Positions 15,722 to 24,922 of a DNA stretch of 64,000 nt are shown here, piece by piece. Source of the DNA: Desulfobacterales bacterium. GTDB lineage: Bacteria > Desulfobacterota > Desulfobacteria > Desulfobacterales > SURF-7. The DNA lies in the NCBI GenBank assembly GCA_028277765.1, contig JANQFQ010000115.1, forward strand, positions 19,407 through 83,406, in the 5' to 3' direction. Below the pieces are notes generated by a model. The model saw nothing but the letters and a program-made list of their open reading frames with translations. It made no database searches and was not told the DNA's origin. Position 1 is the first letter of the stretch. The number at the start of each line of letters is the position of its first letter. The translations under genes were made by a program, and so were the position numbers.

Positions 15722-17436
15722 TAGATATAACCCTTCTGTCCCATTAAAAGGAGTATCTCCTGTGCGGCTTCATCAGGAGTGAGGTTTGTTGTGTCTATGC
15801 GGACTTCCGGTTTTTCAGGTATTTCATAAGGGTCGTCTATGCCAGTAAAACCTTTAATAATACCTGCCCGGGCTTTTGCGTACATCCCTTTTCGGTCTCT
15901 TTTTTCGCATTCTTCAATGGGCGTGGCAACATGCACTTCTATGAAACCGCCGTATTCTTCGATTGTTTCCCGTATTTCACGGCGTGTCAGGGTGTATGGG
16001 GCGATGGGTGCGCAAATGGCGATGCCGCGGTTCTTGGTGATTTCGCTTGCTACAAAACCGATACGCCGGACATTGATATCCCTGTGTTCCTTTGAAAAAT
16101 TCAGTTCACTGGACAGGTTCCTCCGGACAATATCGCCGTCAAGAAGTGTCACAGGTCTGTCGCCGATTTCAAGGAATCGTGAGTAAAGAACCTTGGCTAT
16201 TGTTGATTTGCCTGATCCTGAAAGACCGGTCATGAAAATCGTCGCCCCCTGGCGGCGCGGAGGAGGATAGGCTTTTCTGATTTCAGCCACTACTTCAGGA
16301 AAAGTGGACCAGTCATGGATACGTTTTCCCTCCATGATACGGTTCCTGATGTCAGTGCCGGAGAGTGCAATGGTTTGGGTGCCTTCCGGGACCTGGTCCA
16401 CAGAACGGAATTCATCTTCAATGGGAAGGTAGACCATCTCCTTAAAGGGAATAATCTCAACGCCGATTTCTTCGCTTAGATCTGTGGCAAGTGTGCGGGC
16501 AGCATGACTTTTATAATACGGTTTTCCAGAGGAATCGTTTCCTGGGCTCGCGTGATCATGTCCTATAATAAAATGAGAACATCCGTAGTTTTTCGCGATG
16601 ATGGACTGCAGAACAGCATCCCGTGGCCCTGCCAAGCGCATGGCAAGGGGCAGGAGGTTCAGAACAAAAGAATCCGGCGGATAGTTGCGTGTTATTTCGC
16701 GGTAGCACCTGACCCGTGTGTAGTGATCAAAATCCCCGGGCTTTGTTGTGCCCACAACCGGAAGCAGTAAGAGGTTCGCTTTTGCCTGCCGCATGGCATT
16801 TACAGTCATTTCAAATGTCGGCCTGTGAACAGGGTGTCTTGTCTGAAAACTGACAACACGCTGCCACCCGAACTTTTTGAAAATGTTTCTTACCTCCTCA
16901 GGGGTCAAACGGAGTTGTTTAAAATCAAAATGAATGGGTGTGCTGACCGCCTCGATCCGTCCGCCGATATAATAGTCACCAGCAATGTTAAAGAGATAGT
17001 GAATGCCGGGATGGGCCGGATCATTTGTATTAAATACAAAGGAGGCTTCTTTTTCTCGGTCTATTGGCCATATGTCTTCAATATGCATGAGGGCCAAAAG
17101 GAATCCTTCCGGGTCCCTCAAGGTTACCATCTTGCCAATCTCAAGGCTTTTTGCAGTTGTTTCAGATATGTCGAGGCATACCGGGTGAGGCCAGACAATT
17201 CCATTTTTCAGACGCATCTTTTCAAGAACTGAATGATAATCAGCACTGGTCATAAATCCAGTAAGAGGGGAGAAAATCCCTGTGGTAAGCAGTTCAAAAT
17301 CACAGATCTGTCTGTCATTCAGAATTATTTCCGGCAGGTCTATTGCTGTATTCTTTAAGTCCATGCAGCGGTTTTCATCAGCAAGAAGATTGACAAGGGA
17401 TCCGCCATGGGGTTTATTATTCAAAATGTTATTCAT
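15721..17436 (-). CDS. Sulfate adenylyltransferase-like/APS kinase fusion
   Basis: The chosen start is ATG 17436 (MNNILNNK); a TTG five codons upstream is possible. The 571-residue product joins an ATP-sulfurylase domain (residues 1-385) to an APS kinase domain (390-571). The kinase part looks intact: P-loop [23 protein letters not shown] and FTGIDDPYE. The sulfurylase part has the overall family layout ([37 protein letters not shown]). However, the active-site motifs are altered: QTRNPxHRAH appears as [10 protein letters not shown] and GRDHAGPG as [12 protein letters not shown] for sulfated polysaccharide or lipid would be the expected product if active, and coupling to a nucleotide-sugar epimerase fits a glycan role. 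Activity of the first domain is doubtful. Confidence 0.85.
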   Translation of the reverse strand: MNNILNNKPHGGSLVNLLADENRCMDLKNTAIDLPEIILNDRQICDFELLTTGIFSPLTGFMTSADYHSVLEKMRLKNGIVWPHPVCLDISETTAKSLEIGKMVTLRDPEGFLLALMHIEDIWPIDREKEASFVFNTNDPAHPGIHYLFNIAGDYYIGGRIEAVSTPIHFDFKQLRLTPEEVRNIFKKFGWQRVVSFQTRHPVHRPTFEMTVNAMRQAKANLLLLPVVGTTKPGDFDHYTRVRCYREITRNYPPDSFVLNLLPLAMRLAGPRDAVLQSIIAKNYGCSHFIIGHDHASPGNDSSGKPYYKSHAARTLATDLSEEIGVEIIPFKEMVYLPIEDEFRSVDQVPEGTQTIALSGTDIRNRIMEGKRIHDWSTFPEVVAEIRKAYPPPRRQGATIFMTGLSGSGKSTIAKVLYSRFLEIGDRPVTLLDGDIVRRNLSSELNFSKEHRDINVRRIGFVASEITKNRGIAICAPIAPYTLTRREIRETIEEYGGFIEVHVATPIEECEKRDRKGMYAKARAGIIKGFTGIDDPYEIPEKPEVRIDTTNLTPDEAAQEILLLMGQKGYI

Positions 17437-17588
17437 CCGATCAAGTTCCAAATTGGCATTTTGAAGAAGGTAATATGGAAAAATTTCAAAACGATCAAAT
17501 TATAATTCATTCTCCATAGCTGTAAACTATTTAATTTTATTGAACAATAACTAGATCACGCTTGCATAAATGTCAATAATGAAAAATA

Positions 17589-18809
17589 TTATAAGAATCG
17601 GTTTTTCATCAGAGAATCAGCGATAACTTTTGCCAGGATCTCTGACATCTCTGCTGAATAGTTAACACAATTAATATACAGCTGTTTATCTGTTTTTGCC
17701 TGTATGTCAGCACACCAGAAAAAATTTACCCCAAAAGATTTCTGTTCATACAGATATTTCACTTGTCTGTATCCCACAGCCGCACTATGGCCAGCCATGA
17801 TGTTTTTCTCGCAGGAGATGTCGATTTTCATGTCATATCCATATATTGAAACCGGTTGCCAGACAAAGACCGGTTTAGTGCCAAAAGCACGGGCAGCAGC
17901 TTCAATCAGTTTTTTGTTTTCAATGTATCTACTGACCATGCTGGCATTCTTCTTCCGCTCATTTGCAGTGCTCCCTATTTCCTCAGCAGGACTGTTCAAC
18001 ATCTTTTCGAGTGAAGCAGAAATGTTATGTTGATCTGCTAATGGACCCGGACTGTAAGCGATTAGTGGAAACGCGTCCAGAATCATGTGCGCCAACTCCC
18101 TGGTCACTGTTTCCTGGTCATCAAGTTTTATTTTTTTTCTGTTCATGTGCTGGTATAAGATATCTGAGAACAGGGGCCGGCCAGTGCTGTTGCTGAATTC
18201 ATTCATTCCGTCTATAAATAGAGCGATATCCGGGGCAGGATATAATATTAACAGCTTTTCAAAAAGCATCCGCTCCTGGGTGGAAAAGTAAAAGGCCCTT
18301 CCAAAGTTATACACACAGATATCCTGTCTCTTTTCTTTAGTTAGAAAAGCCTGCAGATATGAAGCAATGGTATGTTCATCAGGCACCCCATATCCAAAGA
18401 CCGTGCCGCCTCCGAAGATAAAGATATTTGTGTTACCGGGATCAGGTGGCCAGGGGCCCTGGTCTTTTGAATACCTGAAACCGTTTTTATCAATATTAAC
18501 ATATCTGCCGCTATAAGGGCGCTCTTTGAACTGTGTATACGAATCATATTCAAGCGCTCCCTGCCGCCAAGTTTCAGCAAGCAGCAGGTCTGTCTCTTTG
18601 CGGGTAAAATGGGGATAATTTTCTTCTTTATAAATACAATTGTTTAACAAAGACGGGGAGACAGGGCTGGCAGTATTGTTGCCATGTGCCTGCAGATGAA
18701 GGAATAAAAGATATGTGCCAGCAGAAAAAGATAGCAGAACCACCAAATTAAAGATAATCAGGGCGGATATTTCATAAAATTTAATCAATTTGTTTCGGGT
18801 AATGCGCAT
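17589..18809 (-). CDS. SGNH-hydrolase-like membrane-anchored protein, probable pseudoenzyme
   Basis: This 406-residue protein has one N-terminal membrane segment (residues 12-36) and an extracytoplasmic SGNH-like domain. It aligns along its whole length with the next gene upstream (18864-20033): PYSGRYVNIDKNGFR, FGYGVPDEHTIASYLQ, FIDGMNE and VFVWQP. The nucleophile block reads IFGGGTVF where the paralogue has IFGGSTAF, so the serine is missing. The terminal Asp/His block reads YINCVNYSAEM instead of YVDRIHYTAKM, so both are Asn. It should not hydrolyse esters and may be a partner or binding subunit. It lies in one unit with its paralogue and the sigma-54 activator. Confidence 0.8.
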   Translation of the reverse strand: MRITRNKLIKFYEISALIIFNLVVLLSFSAGTYLLFLHLQAHGNNTASPVSPSLLNNCIYKEENYPHFTRKETDLLLAETWRQGALEYDSYTQFKERPYSGRYVNIDKNGFRYSKDQGPWPPDPGNTNIFIFGGGTVFGYGVPDEHTIASYLQAFLTKEKRQDICVYNFGRAFYFSTQERMLFEKLLILYPAPDIALFIDGMNEFSNSTGRPLFSDILYQHMNRKKIKLDDQETVTRELAHMILDAFPLIAYSPGPLADQHNISASLEKMLNSPAEEIGSTANERKKNASMVSRYIENKKLIEAAARAFGTKPVFVWQPVSIYGYDMKIDISCEKNIMAGHSAAVGYRQVKYLYEQKSFGVNFFWCADIQAKTDKQLYINCVNYSAEMSEILAKVIADSLMKNRFL

Positions 18810-18863
18810 TTATAATTCATCCTGTCATGACTGCTCAAGTAACCATATGGATCAAGGTGACGG

Positions 18864-20033
18864 TCATGACACAGACTCCTTTTTCAGTCGGATAAGGTTA
18901 CGTTCGAACATCATCTTGGCAATGGCTTCAGACAGTAGTTTTGTCATTTTGGCTGTATAATGGATCCTGTCCACATACAGCGGTTCACAGATTCCTTTCT
19001 GGATATCAGCGCACCATAGAAAATCGTTCCCTGGTGGTCTTTCTTTCTGTAATTTAAATAGATACTGGTATTTATGCTTCTGTGGATATCTAAAAAGATT
19101 GTCGTTTAAGAACGGGTGACATTCCAGGTCATATTTGTATTCTGGAATCGGCTGCCAGACAAATACAGGCTGGACCGAATAAGCAGCTGCCGCAGCCCGG
19201 ATGATGTTTATGTTGGAAAAGTATTTTTTTATTTCATTTGCACTTGAAATCCTGGCATCTTTACGCAAAAAGGCGATATGTTTTAACTGCACAAGGGGAA
19301 GGGCGTTGAAATAGGCTGTCATATTTTTACAAACATCAGGCTCATGTGCGGCGTGGAAAGAATGATCCATGAAATGCCGTAACCGCTCTGAAAAAAAAGG
19401 CTGATCATCAAAAGCGCCGGATGAGCCGTTCAGTCCGTCAATAAACAGGGCCATGTCTGGAACAAAACCAGCAGACAGGAGCTGTTCGAAAAATACCCGC
19501 TCCTGTGAAATATAATAGAAGCCTCTGGCAAAGTTATAAACCCTGATATCATAAGCTGTTGTCGCAGATAAAGCCTCCTGCAGATATGAAGCGATTGTCT
19601 GATCGTCAGGCAGGCCGTAACAAAAAGCTGTTGAGCCTCCGAAAATGAATATATTATACGAATCACGGTTGGGCGGCCAGGGGCCCTGGTTTTTTGATAC
19701 CCTAAAACCGTTTTTGTCAATGTTAACAAACCTCCCTTTATAAGGACGCTCTTTAAACTGGGTGAATGATTCATATTCAAAGGGCCTTTCCCGCCAGGTC
19801 TCTTTGATAAGGGCCTTTACTTCTTCTTCAGTGAAGTCAGGATAGATTTTTTTTATTATGTGTCTGCTGCATTTTCCATCCACAGGAGTATTTGATTCAG
19901 CGGATCTGAAAAAAATCTTATAAGCGAAAAAGAGCATGATATTACAGAGGGCAAGGATAATAAGGGTATGAAGAAACAGGACGGCGACTTTTGTGTAAAA
20001 CCGTTTAAATCTTTTAAAGGTGTCAAACAACAT
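18864..20033 (-). CDS. Membrane-anchored SGNH hydrolase
   Basis: This 389-residue protein has an N-terminal membrane segment (about residues 18-40) and a periplasmic SGNH/GDSL-type domain. The catalytic serine sits in IFGGSTAFCYG, a DGLN block follows, and the Asp-x2-His dyad appears in YVDRIHYTA near the end. SGNH proteins of this kind remove or transfer acyl groups on sugars or other esters; the substrate is unknown. It begins 7 bases after the stop of the sigma-54 activator, so it is co-transcribed with it, and it is followed by its inactive-looking paralogue. Confidence 0.75.
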   Translation of the reverse strand: MLFDTFKRFKRFYTKVAVLFLHTLIILALCNIMLFFAYKIFFRSAESNTPVDGKCSRHIIKKIYPDFTEEEVKALIKETWRERPFEYESFTQFKERPYKGRFVNIDKNGFRVSKNQGPWPPNRDSYNIFIFGGSTAFCYGLPDDQTIASYLQEALSATTAYDIRVYNFARGFYYISQERVFFEQLLSAGFVPDMALFIDGLNGSSGAFDDQPFFSERLRHFMDHSFHAAHEPDVCKNMTAYFNALPLVQLKHIAFLRKDARISSANEIKKYFSNINIIRAAAAAYSVQPVFVWQPIPEYKYDLECHPFLNDNLFRYPQKHKYQYLFKLQKERPPGNDFLWCADIQKGICEPLYVDRIHYTAKMTKLLSEAIAKMMFERNLIRLKKESVS

Positions 20034-20039
20034 CAGTGC

Positions 20040-21512
20040 TTAACTCTCTATGTATTTCTTTACCGTACGGCGGTCAAGTTTTGTGCGCCGGGCCACCTCG
20101 CCATAGGTGCCGAACCTGTCGTAAAGCAGTCGGCAATACCCCTTGATAAGGTTCTGGGCGTCAATGTCACCTTTTTCCATCTTATCTGAGAGCTGTGATC
20201 CGGTTCCATGTGAAGAAGAGATCATGATGCTTTTGTAGCTGCGGTTTAAGAGTATCCTCCTTACGCACTGTGCCAGCTCCCTGACATTGCCCGGCCATAT
20301 GTATGTCTTCCCTACTTGCTGTAAGACTGCTTTCCGAACCATTTCAACAAGGCCAGCAGATCGGTTTCCGGTTATCCGTTCAACCGTGTGGTCCAGCAGA
20401 TCATTGAGCTCTTCAGGATCCTCTTTTATTCTCTGCCAGAGGGGAGGGACATGAATAATGTCTGAGCAGAGACGATAAAAGAAGTCATCCCTGAACAGGG
20501 ATTTGCCACGGATTTCTTCAATGGGTCGATTTGTGGCGGCGATAATCCTCCCTTCAAACCTGTTTTCAGAGTGACTCCCCACAGGAGCGTATGTCCTTTC
20601 CTCCAATACCTTGAGGAGTTTGATCTGAACGGGAACAGCGACTTCTCCGATTTCATCTAAAAAGATGGCGCCGCAAGGACTGCATTTGTCAAAAATACCC
20701 TTATGATCATCGACCGCGCCGGTAAAGGCCCCTTTTTTATGTCCGAAAAGTTCTGATTCAATAAGGTTTTCTGAAAACTGTGACAGGTTCAGGGATATAA
20801 ACGAGCTGGTGAAGCTCTCTGTAAATGATTGTTTTTTCTCATCAAAAGGGATGAAGCCGCTGCAACCTATGGCACTGGCGGCAGCACCTTTGCCGGTCCC
20901 TGTTTCCCCGAGTATAAGGGTTGAAAAATCTTCCATACGGTTCCAGAGGTACTGGTTGTACAGGTCCAGATCATAGGTGAAGATATTATTCCAAAGGCTT
21001 TCCCGCAATTTTTTCATGCACGCGCTGCGGCCGATCAGCTGCCTGTCTATCAGGTAGAAAGCTCTCCTGAGCTGGTAGCAGAGTGCGAAAAAATGGAGAA
21101 TTTCATCATGGGTAAAGCCCCGCCGGTCTAAAAAAGAGAAGGCGTCACGGGCGAAATCGATTTTAACGGTTGTTTCACCGGACGTCATCTGTTCATTGAT
21201 CAGAGCATCGAATTTCTTTACAAAAAAATGGAAAAATTCGAACATAAACGAAACCATCATTGTTTTACGGTCTTTTTCCGTAAAACTGTCTAGTCTTCCC
21301 CTGCCGTCTTTTTCAAGGTGGCTGAGTCTTTTTCTTACTTCGTCAATGGTCTTTTCAAGGAGTTCCTCCCTTGAAACTCCCGGAAACATACCGGCGATTT
21401 TAAGGTCTACCTCGACCCTTTCATCTGAAAAAGGGTTGGCAAGGACTGCCTGGTTAACAAGGGAGAAGAATTCACGTTCTTCAGGATTGAGACGTTTTTT
21501 TGATGGCATCAT
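20040..21512 (-). CDS. Sigma-54-dependent transcriptional activator with novel N-terminal region
   Basis: In this 490-residue protein residues about 195-430 are a sigma-54 interaction AAA+ domain. It has Walker A GETGTGKG, ESELFGHKKGAFTGAV containing the essential GAFTGA loop, Walker B AIFLDEIGE and the downstream WPGNVRELAQCVRR motif. The C-terminus (YGEVARRTKLDRRTVKKYIE) is a Fis-like DNA-binding helix-turn-helix. The N-terminal 195 residues are helical and match no receiver, GAF, PAS or RtcR-type domain I recognise. A good ribosome site (AAGGGATATA) precedes ATG 21512. The divergent promoter of the VIT/VWA gene has a -24/-12 element, making that gene the obvious target. Confidence 0.9.
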   Translation of the reverse strand: MMPSKKRLNPEEREFFSLVNQAVLANPFSDERVEVDLKIAGMFPGVSREELLEKTIDEVRKRLSHLEKDGRGRLDSFTEKDRKTMMVSFMFEFFHFFVKKFDALINEQMTSGETTVKIDFARDAFSFLDRRGFTHDEILHFFALCYQLRRAFYLIDRQLIGRSACMKKLRESLWNNIFTYDLDLYNQYLWNRMEDFSTLILGETGTGKGAAASAIGCSGFIPFDEKKQSFTESFTSSFISLNLSQFSENLIESELFGHKKGAFTGAVDDHKGIFDKCSPCGAIFLDEIGEVAVPVQIKLLKVLEERTYAPVGSHSENRFEGRIIAATNRPIEEIRGKSLFRDDFFYRLCSDIIHVPPLWQRIKEDPEELNDLLDHTVERITGNRSAGLVEMVRKAVLQQVGKTYIWPGNVRELAQCVRRILLNRSYKSIMISSSHGTGSQLSDKMEKGDIDAQNLIKGYCRLLYDRFGTYGEVARRTKLDRRTVKKYIES

Positions 21513-21653
21513 TATATCCCTTATATGGAGTCATTGAAAGTATTCATCGTATGCATGGAATGTACATGAAAATAATTAGCACAGAATTTTTAAAAAATCA
21601 AATAAAGATTAAAAATGAAGATATATTAAATGGTTATAGTCAATATAAGATTG

Positions 21654-21669
21654 TGGCATGATTGTTGAT
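21654..21669 (+). promoter_or_regulatory. Sigma-54 -24/-12 promoter for the VIT/VWA gene
   Basis: TGGCATGATTGTTGAT matches the consensus TGGCACGNNNNTTGCW at all but two positions with correct spacing. The expected transcription start is near 21680, about 30 bases before the ATG at 21709. A sigma-54 activator is encoded divergently 142 bases away. Confidence 0.65.
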
Positions 21670-21708
21670 ATATTTAGTTTAAAAAAAACAACAAAAGGGG
21701 GTTGTATT

Positions 21709-23769
21709 ATGAAAACGTTATTCAAGAAATTAACAGGAACAGTGATGGTCGTATTGATGACAACAGGACTGTGGGCAAACATGGCAAGCGCAGCAGGGCT
21801 TTTGAAACCAGTCAGCGGCAGTGCTTCCCTAGTTCAGATGAAGTCCCATGAAGTGAACGTAACAATAAATAACGGTTTCGCAAAAACTGAAGTTGACCAG
21901 ATTTTTGTTAACACAGGTAACGTGGATGTTGAGGCAGTCTATTCCTTTCCAGTTCCCCGGCAGGCCAGCCTTTCAGAAGTGAGCCTGTGGATTGACGGAC
22001 AAGAAGTTGTTGGTGAAGTAATGGAGAAGCAGCAGGCTAAGAAGGTATATAATGAACAGAAGGCCAAAGGGAATGATACTGCTCTTGCAGAAAAGAACAG
22101 TTATAAGACGTTTGACGTGAGGGTCTCACCGGTACGTGCGGGTAGGGATACAAGGATCAGGTTGGTTTATTATCAACCAGTTGAGATTGATCTTAATATT
22201 GGCCGGTATGTTTATCACCTTGAGGAAGGCGGGTTTGATAAAAACCAGAATGCCTTCTGGTCGGTTGATGATGTTGTCAATGAAACCTTTAATTTTAATC
22301 TAAAGCTGAAATCCGCTTACCCGGTAAAGAATGTAAGGGTGCCGGATTATGAACAACAGGCGGTCATTACAAAAACAACTTCAAAAGAGAACAATATGGG
22401 TGAAGTGTATGATGTTCATCTTAGTTTTCCAGAAGGTTCCACCCTGTCAAAGGATATTGTTTTTTATTACCGGCTGAAAGATACCACACCGGCAAGGGTT
22501 GAGTTGGTGCCATACAGGGACGGAGAAGACGGGTCTTTCATGGTTGTAGTTACTCCGGGCGGGGCGCTTGAGCGGATTTCCGAAGGGACAGACTGGACAT
22601 TTGTATTGGATGTGTCAGGGAGCATGAGCGGAGAAAAGATTTATACCCTCGGGGAAGGCGTGGCCAAGGTGATCAACAAAATGTCGCCGGAAGACAGGTT
22701 CAGGGTTATTACCTTCAGCAGCGGTGCACAGGATTTTTCCCGCGGTTATCGGCAAGCTACAAAAGGGAACATCATCAAAATGGCAAAGAATATTAAAAAT
22801 TTGAAAACAGGCGGTAGCACGGCCCTTTTCGCGGGCCTTGAGATGGCCTACAAAGGGATGGACCATGACCGTACCACAGGGATTATTCTTGTTACCGATG
22901 GTGTGGCAAACGACGGCCCTTCAAAGGATATGGATATTATCGAGCTCCACAGGAAATATGATGTCCGTCTGTTTACTTTTGTCATAGGGAACAGCGCCAA
23001 CAGGCCGCTTCTTGACCGGCTGGCAAAGGATTCAGGTGGGTTTGCCATGGACATCTCATGCAGTGACGATATTATCGGCAGGATCCTCCAGGCAAAGGCA
23101 AAGATAAGACATGAATGTCTATATAATACAGAACTGAAGTTTTCCGGCGCAAAAGTTAAAAACCTGACACCCGTGTATCTGGGCAACCTTTATAAAGGCC
23201 AGCAGGTGGTTGTTTTCGGTCAATACGACGAACCCGGTAATGTGGAGATCAAACTGACCGGCAGAATAGGCGGGGAACAGAAAACATGGACGTGCAGGGC
23301 TATTCTCCCGGAAAATGACACAGATAATCCTGAGATTGAACGCCTCTGGGCGCTGTCAGCCATAAATGATGTTATGGCGGTTATCCAGGAGAAGGGAGCC
23401 AGAAAAGACCTGCGCGGTAAAGTTGTTAAACTTGGCACTGACTATTCACTGGTTACAGATTACACGTCCATGGTTGTAGTCAAAGAAATTGAGATGGAAA
23501 ACATGGAGATAGAACGGAAGAACGCTGACAGGGTCGCTAAAGAGCGAAGAGCACAGAAAGCAAAGCAGGCCCAGGCAGTGAAGAATTACCGGGTGGACAA
23601 CCAGACGAGCAATCCAGGTCAGGCAAACCAGAATACTCAGCAGAAAGCTTCAAACAAAAATACGTTCAAAGGCTTTAGTGCACCCAATATAGGCTCCGGG
23701 CCGGTTGGACCGCTTTTTGTATGGGGCGCTTATTGGCTCCAGAGAAGGAAGAAAAGAAAAACAGGTTAA
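21709..23769 (+). CDS. VIT and VWA domain surface protein with GlyGly-CTERM-like tail
   Basis: The start is ATG 21709 after AAAAGGGGG; upstream in-frame codons overlap the promoter. The 686-residue product has a signal peptide (ASA cleavage). A VIT domain covers residues about 28-155, with MEKQQAKKVYNEQKAKG the usual signature. A von Willebrand A domain covers about 295-470, with the metal-binding DVSGSMSG near 301. A charged Gln/Asn-rich segment (about 605-655) follows. The last 25 residues read GSGPVGPLFVWGAYWL then QRRKKRK: a glycine-containing motif, short hydrophobic run and basic cluster, the layout of rhombosortase targets. The rhombosortase is the next gene. It is presumably displayed on or released from the cell surface and binds ligands through the VWA site. 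Confidence 0.85.
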   Translation: MKTLFKKLTGTVMVVLMTTGLWANMASAAGLLKPVSGSASLVQMKSHEVNVTINNGFAKTEVDQIFVNTGNVDVEAVYSFPVPRQASLSEVSLWIDGQEVVGEVMEKQQAKKVYNEQKAKGNDTALAEKNSYKTFDVRVSPVRAGRDTRIRLVYYQPVEIDLNIGRYVYHLEEGGFDKNQNAFWSVDDVVNETFNFNLKLKSAYPVKNVRVPDYEQQAVITKTTSKENNMGEVYDVHLSFPEGSTLSKDIVFYYRLKDTTPARVELVPYRDGEDGSFMVVVTPGGALERISEGTDWTFVLDVSGSMSGEKIYTLGEGVAKVINKMSPEDRFRVITFSSGAQDFSRGYRQATKGNIIKMAKNIKNLKTGGSTALFAGLEMAYKGMDHDRTTGIILVTDGVANDGPSKDMDIIELHRKYDVRLFTFVIGNSANRPLLDRLAKDSGGFAMDISCSDDIIGRILQAKAKIRHECLYNTELKFSGAKVKNLTPVYLGNLYKGQQVVVFGQYDEPGNVEIKLTGRIGGEQKTWTCRAILPENDTDNPEIERLWALSAINDVMAVIQEKGARKDLRGKVVKLGTDYSLVTDYTSMVVVKEIEMENMEIERKNADRVAKERRAQKAKQAQAVKNYRVDNQTSNPGQANQNTQQKASNKNTFKGFSAPNIGSGPVGPLFVWGAYWLQRRKKRKTG

Positions 23770-23770
23770 G

Positions 23771-23831
23771 GATAACCCCCGAATGGACCCGGGTTATCAG
23801 GATGCTGAATAAGCCAAAGATAACCCGGGTT
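23771..23831 (+). other. Mutually exclusive hairpins between VIT/VWA gene and rhombosortase
   Basis: GGGTTATC at 23791-23798 can pair with GATAACCC at 23771-23778 or with GATAACCC at 23819-23826. The second copy also forms the palindrome AACCCGGGTT. A T-run (about 23844-23850) follows. This could modulate read-through into the downstream gene or simply stabilise the upstream message. Confidence 0.4.
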
Positions 23832-23864
23832 CATTCATTAATCTTTTTTTGAAGGGGACATATC

Positions 23865-24509
23865 ATGAACGCGACAGCAGAACATATACTGGGAAGAATA
23901 AAACTTGGGGAAAAAACGTTGTTTGGATTTTCTACCGATACAGTTATGTTTCTCAGTATCCTGATTGCCGTGAATATACAGTTGATCCTGGGCAGCATCA
24001 GCAGTTCCCTGATCTATTTCCCTTCAGCAGTGGGTAATGGAGAATGGTGGCGGGTGTTCACGCATCCATTTGTGCATGTTACCTGGTACCACTTTCTACT
24101 GGATGCAGGCGCGTTTATGATTATTTACGCAGGGCTTGAAGATAAACGAATATTAAACAGGCTCATGTATGTATTTGCCTGCGGTGGGGGGAGTCTTGGA
24201 GCGGTTCTCCTGTTTTCACCATCTGTAAATACCCAGGGGCTTTGCGGTATTTCCGGCATTGCCCATGGTCTCATGGCGATATCAGCATTGGAAATGATGC
24301 AAAGCAAAAACAATTTTAAAATTGGAATAGGATGCCTGGTCGTACTGAGTGCTAAATGCGTATATGAGATTATTACCGGCGATGTGTTCTTCGCCTTCCT
24401 TCATTTCAGCCTGTGCGGTTCACCACTGGTAGCATGTCACGCAGGCGGCGTTGTCGGAGGGGTTGCATCCTTTTTATTAATGAGGCAGAAGCCTTTTGCA
24501 AAGCGCTAA
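23865..24509 (+). CDS. Rhombosortase (rhomboid-family intramembrane serine protease)
   Basis: This 214-residue polytopic protein is a minimal rhomboid. It has GEWWRVFTHPFVHVTWYHFLLD near residue 60, the catalytic GISG with Ser130 followed by IAHGL, and the catalytic His192 in CHAGGVVGG on the last helix. The pattern GLCGISGIAHGL...KCVYEIITG...ACHAGG is the rhombosortase subfamily signature rather than that of general rhomboids. Rhombosortases cleave the C-terminal GlyGly-CTERM anchor of exported proteins. The VIT/VWA gene 95 bases upstream ends in such a tail, so it is the likely dedicated substrate. A good ribosome site (GAAGGGGACATATC) precedes the ATG. Confidence 0.88.
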   Translation: MNATAEHILGRIKLGEKTLFGFSTDTVMFLSILIAVNIQLILGSISSSLIYFPSAVGNGEWWRVFTHPFVHVTWYHFLLDAGAFMIIYAGLEDKRILNRLMYVFACGGGSLGAVLLFSPSVNTQGLCGISGIAHGLMAISALEMMQSKNNFKIGIGCLVVLSAKCVYEIITGDVFFAFLHFSLCGSPLVACHAGGVVGGVASFLLMRQKPFAKR

Positions 24510-24569
24510 GGGAAGGGAGCATAGAGATATGAAAGCAAGAAGAATAAAAAACAGAGTGTATGATGTCAT

Positions 24570-24794
24570 ACTGAGAAGTAGAGGGTACAGAGTGTACGGG
24601 ATAGGATACAGGATACAGGGTATCGGGTGCAGGGAATTTGGCTTTTGGAATTTAGATTTTGGATTGGAGGAATGGGAGATTGAGGACCCAGAAGAGTTTG
24701 ATTTGGGGTATTTTAGGTATTGACCCTCCGTCGCTAAAGCTATGGAGGGCAGGGGATTAGGGAATAGGGTGTAGGGGCGGCCCCGTGCCTGCCC
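24570..24794. repeat. Degenerate repeat-rich spacer with GC hairpin
   Basis: The 413-base gap 24510-24922 has no convincing gene. Bases about 24575-24635 are a degenerate tandem of GGATACAGG-like units; the open frame through them encodes a low-complexity GYR-rich peptide and is not credible as a protein. Bases 24747-24794 form a GC-rich hairpin (GGGCAGG with CCTGCCC, inner GGGG with CCCC) around GTAGGGGCGG, a motif whose complement recurs near 56325. Confidence 0.5.
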
Positions 24795-24922
24795 GATCCG
24801 TAGATATTAATAAAGGTGGAAAAATTAAGGTAAAAATGATAACGTATCCTGCAATTAATTTTAAATTTCCTTCAGCAAGACCAATCTTCCGGAACATTTT
24901 TTCAAAGAGCGTGAAGCAAAAC

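Noticed and set aside
21709..23769. LPXTG-type sortase substrate
   Set aside because: No LPXTG motif and no sortase gene nearby; the tail and neighbour fit rhombosortase instead.
24496..24723. 75-codon open frame after the rhombosortase
   Set aside because: Translates degenerate GGATACAGG repeats into a GYR-rich peptide; no ribosome site conservation or domain can be argued.
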